DNA from: Myxococcales bacterium
GTDB taxonomy: Bacteria; Myxococcota; Myxococcia; Myxococcales; Myxococcaceae
Direction of reading: 5' to 3'
DNA: 6,438 nucleotides
NCBI GenBank assembly: GCA_009885595.1
Contig: VFKJ01000157.1
Coordinates: 1-6,438, forward strand
Both the position numbers and the translations under genes were made by a program. Of this stretch, positions 1 through 4,851 are shown piece by piece. Positions within the stretch are counted from its first letter, which is position 1. The number at the start of each line of letters is the position of its first letter. The notes beneath the pieces are model-generated. The model was given only the letters and a program-made list of their open reading frames with translations. It was not told where the DNA came from and did no database searches.

Positions 1-98
1 CCTACATCGCGATCTTCGACATCCTCGACGCGGAGCGAGCCGAGGCAGCGGCGAAGGGATCGCAGACCCGCCGTGACCGCGCCGCGCGCGCTCCGTGA
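1..98 (+). CDS. C-terminal fragment of an unidentified protein (5' end outside window)
   Basis: An open plus-strand frame enters from the left edge (first complete codon at position 3) and stops at TGA 96-98. It gives a 31-residue tail beginning YIAIFDILDAERAEAAAKG and ending in an Arg/Ala-rich stretch (RRDRAARAP). The tail looks real because nearly all third codon positions are G or C. It also starts with a sensible hydrophobic-to-acidic helix-like segment, whereas the other two plus frames give Arg/Ser-rich shadow translations. I do not recognise the family from so short a piece. The gene converges on the SulP gene, whose stop lies about 100 bp away on the other strand, and the stem-loop at 114-138 sits just past its stop. 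The alternative is that this is non-coding sequence with a chance open frame. Confidence 0.5.
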   Translation, partial: YIAIFDILDAERAEAAAKGSQTRRDRAARAP

Positions 99-100
99 TC

Positions 101-135
101 AGCCGAAGACTCACGAGCGCCGGGCTTGAGGGCGC
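101..135. repeat. Left copy of a ~35-bp direct repeat flanking the carbonic anhydrase-SulP-NhaR block
   Basis: This 35-bp stretch starts AGCCGAAGACTCACGAG and ends GGGCTTGAGGGCGC. It aligns with 3492-3527 in the same orientation at about 33 identities over 36 columns: two substitutions and one single-base gap. No comparable similarity continues on either side. Read on the minus strand it would encode ALKPGA, matching the ALKPRAS end of the HD-GYP-like protein encoded at the right copy. The single-base gap shifts the frame, so there is no stop codon at the matching place. It therefore looks like a detached remnant of that gene end or a member of a dispersed repeat family. The match is read directly from the sequence; its origin is inference. 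Confidence 0.8.
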
Positions 136-138
136 TCG
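114..138. terminator. Stem-loop between convergent genes, possible bidirectional terminator
   Basis: A perfect 8-bp inverted repeat, CGAGCGCC (114-121) and GGCGCTCG (131-138), encloses a 9-nt loop. It lies 16 bp after the stop of the left-edge gene and about 63 bp past the SulP stop on the other strand, which is the expected place for a shared terminator. There is no T-run on either side, so it is not a canonical intrinsic terminator. It may instead stabilise 3' ends. It overlaps the left direct repeat. The remainder of the gap (139-200) shows nothing I can support. Confidence 0.4.
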
Positions 139-200
139 GGTCACGTAGACCGTCAGCACTCGCGGACACCGGACCGCTCGGCGCGACGGCCATCGATGCC

Positions 201-1781
201 TCAGCGAGCTCCCGCTTCAGGGGCATCGGGAGCAACTGGTGATCGGCCGCGAGCACTCCCGCGGTGCCCTTGCGCCGAGAGCCCCGTCTCGCGGCGCAGA
301 TCGAGCTCCGCCCAGTCGATGATGACGTCGCCGCCCTTCGCCCGGTGCTGAACTTCCCAGCTCTTCAGCAGCTCGAGGATCGAGTGATCGAGGGTGTCCA
401 GGTGGTCGAAGTGCACATGGAGCTCACGGTCGGCGGGCACCGCGTCCAGCACGTCTGAGAGGTCCGAGAGACGCAGGAAGGTCGCAGCACCTCGAAGGCG
501 CAGCGTCGTTCGGCGGCTGTTCGGGTCCGCCTCTACGGTGATGTCGAGCCTCGACAACCGCAACAACAGGCGCACCACGGCGATGGCCAGGCCCAGGAGC
601 ACCCCCTTGAGCAGGTCCGTGGCGACGATGGCGCCCAGCGTGACGACGTAGGTCGCCAGCTCTGCGTAGCCGTACCGCTTCAGCTCCTTGATTCGGACCG
701 GGTTCACCAGTTTGTACCCGGTGTACACGAGGATGGCGGCGAGGCTGGACACGGGGATGAGGCGCAGGAGGCCGGGGAACAGCACCACCAGGATCAAGAT
801 CCACGCGCCGTGGAGAATGGCAGACAGCCGCGTCTTCGCCCCTGACTCGACGTTCGCGGTGGAGCGAACGATGACACCCGTCATGGGCAGCGCACCGAGC
901 AGGCCGCACAGCGCGTTGCCGACGCCTTGAGCGATCAGCTCGCGGTTGTAGTTGGTGCGCTCGCCCTGATGCATGCGGTCGACCGCGGTCGCGCACAGGA
1001 GCGTCTCTGCGCTCGCCACCACCGCCAGGCCGAGCGCCGCAGCCCAGATGCCGGGCTGAAGCAGGAGCGCAGCGGTCGAAGACGTGGGGAGCAGCGCCGC
1101 CCCTGCCAGGCTCTCTGGCACCTGCACGAAGCCGATCGGAAAACCGGCGAGGTTGGCGACCAGCGACCCCAAGACCACGCCGACGAGGGCCCCTGGAACG
1201 GACTTCAACCTCCTGGGCGCGAACTTCGCCCACAAGATCACGACGACGATGGTCATCACCCCGATGAGGGCCGCTTCGCCGTGAGCGTGGTCCGTGGTGG
1301 GCACGACCGCCTTCCAGATCGCCTCGGGAATGCTCACGAGGTTCAGCCACCCCGCGCCCTTGGGCTTGTCGTCGATCATCACGTGGAACTGGCTCGAGAG
1401 GATGAGCACCCCGATTCCGCCCAGCATCCCGTGGATGACCGAAGGAGGCACTGCGCGAAACCACTTTCCCCCCTTGAGCAGGCCGGCCACCACTTGGACC
1501 AGGCCGGCCGCGAGCACGATGATGCCCAGCGCAGGAATGCCGTGCTTCTGCACCAGCTCCCACACGATGACCGACAGCCCGGCGGCGGGTCCGCTCACCT
1601 GAAGTGGAGAGCCCTGAATCGTGCCGACGACCAGCCCGCCGATGATGCCGGCGATGAGGCCTGCTGCCGGGGGAAGCCCGGAGGCGATCGCCACGCCCAT
1701 GCACAGCGGCAGCGCGACGAGGAAGACGACGACCGAGGAGAGCGCGTCGGTCGAGAGCGCCTTCTTCAGCTCAGATCGCAC
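201..1781 (-). CDS. SulP-family anion transporter with C-terminal STAS domain, probable bicarbonate carrier
   Basis: This is an inner-membrane SLC26/SulP transporter of 526 residues, within the usual range for the family. The membrane domain spans roughly residues 12-408 with many hydrophobic segments. It has the family segments GLPPAAGLIAGIIGG (35-49) and SGPAAGL (63-69), and a conserved stretch SAETLLCATAVDRM (257-270) followed by RTNYNRELIAQGVGN (275-289). A STAS domain follows (about 412-495), then a disordered Arg/Ala/Pro-rich tail. I chose GTG at 1781-1779 as the start. It is preceded by AGGGG at a suitable distance, and the residues encoded upstream in this frame are low-complexity Ser/Cys/Pro sequence that merely overlaps the carbonic anhydrase gene. 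The start overlaps the carbonic anhydrase stop by 11 bp, so translation is probably coupled. Partnership with a carbonic anhydrase favours bicarbonate as substrate, because SulP-carbonic anhydrase pairs and fusions are known in bacteria. Sulfate or another anion remains possible. Confidence 0.92.
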   Translation of the reverse strand: MRSELKKALSTDALSSVVVFLVALPLCMGVAIASGLPPAAGLIAGIIGGLVVGTIQGSPLQVSGPAAGLSVIVWELVQKHGIPALGIIVLAAGLVQVVAGLLKGGKWFRAVPPSVIHGMLGGIGVLILSSQFHVMIDDKPKGAGWLNLVSIPEAIWKAVVPTTDHAHGEAALIGVMTIVVVILWAKFAPRRLKSVPGALVGVVLGSLVANLAGFPIGFVQVPESLAGAALLPTSSTAALLLQPGIWAAALGLAVVASAETLLCATAVDRMHQGERTNYNRELIAQGVGNALCGLLGALPMTGVIVRSTANVESGAKTRLSAILHGAWILILVVLFPGLLRLIPVSSLAAILVYTGYKLVNPVRIKELKRYGYAELATYVVTLGAIVATDLLKGVLLGLAIAVVRLLLRLSRLDITVEADPNSRRTTLRLRGAATFLRLSDLSDVLDAVPADRELHVHFDHLDTLDHSILELLKSWEVQHRAKGGDVIIDWAELDLRRETGLSAQGHRGSARGRSPVAPDAPEAGAR

Positions 1782-2430
1782 GGTGCACGACCCCTGAGGT
1801 GCCGGTGCCACGCTGCTCGCCGAGGGGCAGGAACTGCCCTTCGCTCGGATCGTAGGAGAACACGACCCCCGTCTCGAGCTTGTAGACCCAGCCATGAAGG
1901 TTGAGTTCCTTGCGCGCCAGCCTCGCGGCGACCACCGGGTGCGTACGCAGGTTCTCGAGCTGCACCAGCACGTTCTCCTCGACGGTCGCCGTCAGCAGCG
2001 CCTCTCCCTCGAGGTGCTTGTAGTTCTCCCGCACGATGCGCCTGGTGGCCTCGGCGTGCCCCAGGAAGCTGCGCAGCGCCGGGAACTGGTCCTGCGGCGG
2101 GGGGTCGAGCAGCCCCTTCATGGCGCCGCACTGGGAATGGCCGCAGACGATGATGTCCTTCACCCCCAGCCCCGCGACACCGAACTCGATGGTGGCTGCC
2201 TCGCCCCCCTGTAGCGCTCCGTACGGAGGGATGATGTTGCCCGCGTTCCGAATGATGAAGAGCTCGCCGGGATCGGCCTGGGTCAACTGGTTGGGGTTGA
2301 TGCGCGAGTCGGAGCAGGTGATGAAGAGCGCGTCGGGCCGTTGCCCCTGCGCGAGCCGCTCGAAGAACTCGCGCCGCGTGGCGAAGACCTTGGACTGGAA
2401 GTCGTGGAGACCATCGAGGAGCTTTTGCAT
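1771..2430 (-). CDS. Beta-class carbonic anhydrase
   Basis: This is a cytoplasmic zinc enzyme catalysing reversible hydration of CO2 to bicarbonate and a proton. The 219-residue protein is of normal length for a bacterial beta-carbonic anhydrase. All the hallmark residues are visible: CSDSR at 39-43 supplies zinc ligand Cys39 and the Asp41/Arg43 dyad, and CGHSQCGAM at 96-104 supplies ligands His98 and Cys101. The RNAGN segment (61-65) and the EFGVAGLGV strand (82-90) also match the family. The ATG at 2430 gives a natural N-terminus (MQKLLDGLHDFQ); only a weak AGAAG-like ribosome site lies in front of it. The C-terminal tail (about 200-219) is probably flexible. It is the first gene of an operon with the SulP transporter, whose start overlaps its stop. 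It is divergent from the NhaR-like regulator, which likely controls it. Function is secure; the physiological role as bicarbonate supply or pH buffering is inferred. Confidence 0.96.
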   Translation of the reverse strand: MQKLLDGLHDFQSKVFATRREFFERLAQGQRPDALFITCSDSRINPNQLTQADPGELFIIRNAGNIIPPYGALQGGEAATIEFGVAGLGVKDIIVCGHSQCGAMKGLLDPPPQDQFPALRSFLGHAEATRRIVRENYKHLEGEALLTATVEENVLVQLENLRTHPVVAARLARKELNLHGWVYKLETGVVFSYDPSEGQFLPLGEQRGTGTSGVVHRAI

Positions 2431-2519
2431 GGCAGTACTTCTATGAATACCAAATCCTTCTGTCTGCTAGATAATATGAAGTCGTCACCACCTCTTTATC
2501 TATGTATGGGGCCGGGCCC
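2431..2519. promoter_or_regulatory. Divergent promoter region between carbonic anhydrase and NhaR-like genes
   Basis: This 89-bp gap is clearly more AT-rich than the surrounding genes and must hold the promoters of both the carbonic anhydrase-SulP operon (leftward) and the regulator (rightward). The segment around 2470-2476 gives a -10-like hexamer in each direction: GATAAT at 2470-2475 on the plus strand and TATTAT (2476-2471) on the minus strand. Each would leave an untranslated leader of roughly 35-40 nt. I found no convincing -35 box for either, which would fit activator-dependent transcription as is usual for LysR-type targets. The promoter positions are inference. Confidence 0.5.
2468..2502. 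promoter_or_regulatory. Candidate operator: 7-bp inverted repeat TAGATAA-N21-TTATCTA
   Basis: A perfect inverted repeat has arms TAGATAA (2468-2474) and TTATCTA (2496-2502), with a centre-to-centre distance of 28 bp. The left arm overlaps the candidate -10 elements. It lies in the divergent promoter next to a LysR-type gene, where such regulators typically bind as dimers or tetramers to spaced half-sites. A smaller imperfect palindrome TTCTATGAA lies at 2439-2447, close to the carbonic anhydrase start. Binding by the NhaR-like protein is inferred from position only. Confidence 0.35.
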
Positions 2520-3473
2520 ATGGCCTGGCTCAACTACCACCACCTGCTCTATTTCTGGACTGTCGCCCGGCTGGGCACCATCGCGGAGGCGAGTCGGGAG
2601 CTGCACCTCGCTCAGCCCACCATCTCCACCCAGCTCAAGCGGCTCGAGGAGGCGCTGGGCCAGAAGCTCTTTCGGCGCCAGGGGCGGCGCCTTGCGCTCA
2701 CCGAGGTGGGCCACACCACCTTCCGGTATGCCGACGAGATCTTCCGCATGGGGCGCGAGCTGCAGGAGACGCTGGCCCGCGGTCCTCTGGCTGAGCAGCT
2801 GCGGCTCAAGGTGGGCGTGGTGGACGTCATCCCCAAGCTCGTCGCCGAGCGGCTGCTGGGGCCGGCCTATGAGGCGGTGCCCACGCTCCGGCTCGAGTGC
2901 GTCGAGCTCCCCCTGGGCCAGCTGCTCGCCAGCCTGGCGCTGCACGAGCTCGACGTGGTGCTGGCCGACCGACCTGCGCCCCCCGACGTGAGGGTGCGCA
3001 CCTTCAGTCACAAGCTGGGCGAGAGCGGCACGTCTTTCTTTGGTGCCAATCAGTTTCGGGCGGTCGCCAGGCGGTTCCCCCGGGCGCTCGACGGCCAGCC
3101 CATGCTGCTCCCCTCGTCGGACTCCGCCCTGCGGGCCGAGCTCGACGCCTGGTTCCAGCGACAGGAGGTGCGTCCGACGGTGGTCGGCGAGTTCGACGAC
3201 AGCGCCCTGATGAAGGTCTTCGGGGACCGGGGCCGGGGCATCTTCAGCGCGCCCACCGCCGTCGAAGACGACGTGTTGCGCCACACCGCCGTGGCGGTGT
3301 TGGGGCGGGTTCCAGAGATCCGGCAGTCCTTCTACGCCATCTCCGTCGAGCGGCGCCTGCGTCACATCGCGGTCGTGGCCATCGCTGAGAGCGCTCGCCG
3401 GGACCTGTTCGGCACGCACTCCATGGCCGTCGACGACAGCCGGCCGATGATCCACCCGCGCAAGCCGCAGTGA
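2520..3473 (+). CDS. nhaR: NhaR-like LysR-family transcriptional regulator
   Basis: This 317-residue DNA-binding regulator has an N-terminal winged helix-turn-helix (about residues 5-62) and a periplasmic-binding-protein-like effector domain (about 90-300). The opening MAWLNYHHLLYFWTVA is the typical NhaR start. The helix-turn-helix runs through GTIAEASRELHLAQPTISTQ and ends in LFRRQGRRLALTEVG. In the effector domain HKLGESGTSFFG, GEFDDSALMKVFGDRG and the APTAVEDDVL region also match NhaR rather than general LysR proteins. I prefer the ATG at 2520 over the in-frame ATG at 2502 because it fits the family N-terminus and has a GGGG tract 8 nt upstream. The six extra residues from 2502 (MYGAGP) have no ribosome site. 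In Escherichia coli NhaR activates the Na+/H+ antiporter gene nhaA in response to Na+. Here the divergent neighbours are a carbonic anhydrase and a SulP carrier, so these are the likely targets. The ligand and target are inferred. Confidence 0.9.
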   Translation: MAWLNYHHLLYFWTVARLGTIAEASRELHLAQPTISTQLKRLEEALGQKLFRRQGRRLALTEVGHTTFRYADEIFRMGRELQETLARGPLAEQLRLKVGVVDVIPKLVAERLLGPAYEAVPTLRLECVELPLGQLLASLALHELDVVLADRPAPPDVRVRTFSHKLGESGTSFFGANQFRAVARRFPRALDGQPMLLPSSDSALRAELDAWFQRQEVRPTVVGEFDDSALMKVFGDRGRGIFSAPTAVEDDVLRHTAVAVLGRVPEIRQSFYAISVERRLRHIAVVAIAESARRDLFGTHSMAVDDSRPMIHPRKPQ

Positions 3474-3491
3474 CGCTGACGCCTTCCTGCG

Positions 3492-3527
3492 AGCCGACGA
3501 CTCACGAGGCGCGGGGCTTGAGGGCGC
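3492..3527. repeat. Right copy of the ~35-bp direct repeat, spanning the stop of the HD-GYP-like gene
   Basis: This 36-bp segment matches 101-135 at about 33 of 36 aligned columns. It covers the last codons of the HD-GYP-like gene (minus strand, ...ALKPRAS), its stop codon at 3504-3502 and 10 bp beyond, so the similarity is not limited to coding sequence. The two copies are direct repeats and enclose the carbonic anhydrase, SulP and NhaR-like genes completely. Confidence 0.8.
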
Positions 3528-4851
3528 CGCGGACTTTTCCCTCGCTGGCCAGGTCGATCAGCTCGCGGTGCGTCGGCGCGCTGCCGTCAGCTTCCCGCAC
3601 CACCACCGCGCGCGGCCTGGCGAACAGCTCCGGGCTGCGCACGCAAGAGCAGCTGCGCACGATGCGCCCGTCTTCGAGCGCGAGGAAGGTGCCCGGAGGA
3701 AATTGCCCGAGCGTGTTGATCAGCAACTGCACCAGCACCGGGTCGTAGTGCTTGTTCGCGCCAGCCGCGAGTTGGGAGAGCGCCTCGGGAGGCGTGAGGC
3801 CGCCTCCGCCCGGCCTGGTCATCACGTCGTAGTCCTCGGCGATGCGCAGCAGCCGCCCCACCAGCGGAGCTCGACGCCCGCCCGACTCGAGCTCGGCGTG
3901 GTGGTACAGCGCCCCGAAGGCGCGCCGCACCTTCGCTTCGTGAAAGCCCAGCTGGCGCAGCAGCGCGCGCGAGCCGGCCATCGGGTGCCCTTCGAAGCTC
4001 GGCTCGGCCTGGCCCGGCGCCGCGTAGCCCACGTCGTGCGTGAGCGCGGCCACCCCGAAGTCCTGCATCACTCCCGGCGGCAGCCCTGCCGCTTGCGCCA
4101 TCAACAACACCGACTGCGTCACCTTGAACGCATGCCACCCGTGCGGAGTCGCGTTCGGCAGCTCCGCCAGCCACAACAGCTCACTGCCCGGCCCCACGCC
4201 GAGCAGATCGACCACCAGCCGCCGCAGCGCGAGCACGTTCGCCTGCCGTCCCTGCGCGAGGTTGTCCCAGGTGTCTTCCACCTGCCGCACCAGGCGCTTC
4301 ACCACCGAGAGCGGATCCACAGCGACCGCTTCGTCCTCCGACATGCGGAAGCGGTAGATGCCGAACAGCTCGACGTTGGCGATGTCTTCGGCGCGCAGCG
4401 CGAGCGCCAGCGTGTTGCGCGGGTGCTCCGCGGCCGGCTTCTGCGCGAAGAGCCCGACCAGCTTCCGCAGCTGCGGCGGGCTCACCTCTCCGTGGAAGGT
4501 GATGCCGCCGACGTTGTGCTTGTGAAGTTCTCCGCCGAGATCGTGGTTGGCGTTGGCAGGCACCTTCATGCGCACGTCGTTCAGGTAGATCTGATCCTCC
4601 ACCGTCACCAGCTGCAGCGAGCCGAGCAGGCCCGTGAGCTCCTCGATCGTCCGATGGAGATCCTGCACCGGCTGATCGAAGGCGTGGTTGTCGGGCGCGT
4701 GCACCCGCCCCATGCGGATGAGCCCGTTGAGCAGGTTGGCGAACTGTTCCCCGCGCTCGCGCACCTGCGCCATCAGCACCTTGTCTTCGCCGGCCTTCGA
4801 GCGCGCCAGCGCCTTGCCCAGGTTCGATTGCGCCCGCTGCAGCTCATCCAT
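3502..4851 (-). CDS. HD-GYP-like domain protein with degenerate signature motifs
   Basis: This is a 449-residue soluble protein with no signal peptide or membrane segment. Residues 1-140 form a helical N-terminal module with a beta-rich middle (QLVTVEDQIYLNDVRM, 80-95), of a kind seen in front of HD-GYP domains in deltaproteobacterial proteins. Residues about 215-400 resemble an HD-GYP domain: His240, the HD pair His272-Asp273, His289, His317-His318, and RLLRIAEDYDVMT (333-345) in place of the usual RILxVADxYDALT. Several signatures are eroded. HDIGK is HDVGY, and the GYP segment is replaced by SGGRRAP (323-329). The usual Asp of VAD is Glu339. HD-GYP proteins normally hydrolyse cyclic di-GMP; this one may be inactive or have another substrate. 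It starts with ATG at 4851 behind a strong GGAGGG ribosome site 7 nt upstream and overlaps the end of the HEAT-like gene by 8 bp. The two are therefore co-translated and probably work together. The last residues are encoded within the direct repeat. Confidence 0.85.
   Translation of the reverse strand: MDELQRAQSNLGKALARSKAGEDKVLMAQVRERGEQFANLLNGLIRMGRVHAPDNHAFDQPVQDLHRTIEELTGLLGSLQLVTVEDQIYLNDVRMKVPANANHDLGGELHKHNVGGITFHGEVSPPQLRKLVGLFAQKPAAEHPRNTLALALRAEDIANVELFGIYRFRMSEDEAVAVDPLSVVKRLVRQVEDTWDNLAQGRQANVLALRRLVVDLLGVGPGSELLWLAELPNATPHGWHAFKVTQSVLLMAQAAGLPPGVMQDFGVAALTHDVGYAAPGQAEPSFEGHPMAGSRALLRQLGFHEAKVRRAFGALYHHAELESGGRRAPLVGRLLRIAEDYDVMTRPGGGGLTPPEALSQLAAGANKHYDPVLVQLLINTLGQFPPGTFLALEDGRIVRSCSCVRSPELFARPRAVVVREADGSAPTHRELIDLASEGKVRGALKPRAS
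3505..3538 (+). terminator. Possible intrinsic terminator of the NhaR-like gene
   Basis: On the plus strand CGAGGCGC (3505-3512) pairs with GCGCCGCG (3524-3531) with one mismatch around an 11-nt loop. TTTT follows at 3535-3538, a weak but recognisable terminator layout 32 bp after the regulator stop codon. The hairpin lies inside the 3' coding end of the convergent HD-GYP-like gene. The T-run is short, so efficiency is uncertain. Confidence 0.4.

Noticed and set aside
2..256. 84-codon minus-strand open frame downstream of the SulP gene
   Set aside because: It overlaps the SulP C-terminal coding region in another frame, has Ala/Ser/Arg low-complexity composition and no ribosome site. Its ALKPGA phrase is explained by the direct repeat.
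424..1704. 426-codon minus-strand open frame within the SulP gene
   Set aside because: It is an Arg/Gly/Pro/His-rich out-of-frame translation of the SulP coding region.
1782..1895. Upstream ATG at 1895 as start of the SulP gene
   Set aside because: It would add 38 Ser/Cys/Pro-rich residues out of frame over the carbonic anhydrase end. The GTG at 1781 with AGGGG upstream gives the normal SulP N-terminus.
927..1904. 325-codon plus-strand open frame opposite the SulP gene
   Set aside because: It is rich in Arg, Asp and His and runs antisense to a well-conserved transporter, as expected for a GC-rich shadow frame.
2502..2519. Upstream ATG at 2502 as start of the NhaR-like gene
   Set aside because: It adds only MYGAGP, which the family lacks, and has no ribosome-binding sequence. 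The ATG at 2520 fits both.
2496..3455. 319-codon minus-strand open frame opposite the NhaR-like gene
   Set aside because: It has no recognisable motif and low-complexity composition. The plus-strand regulator is strongly supported.
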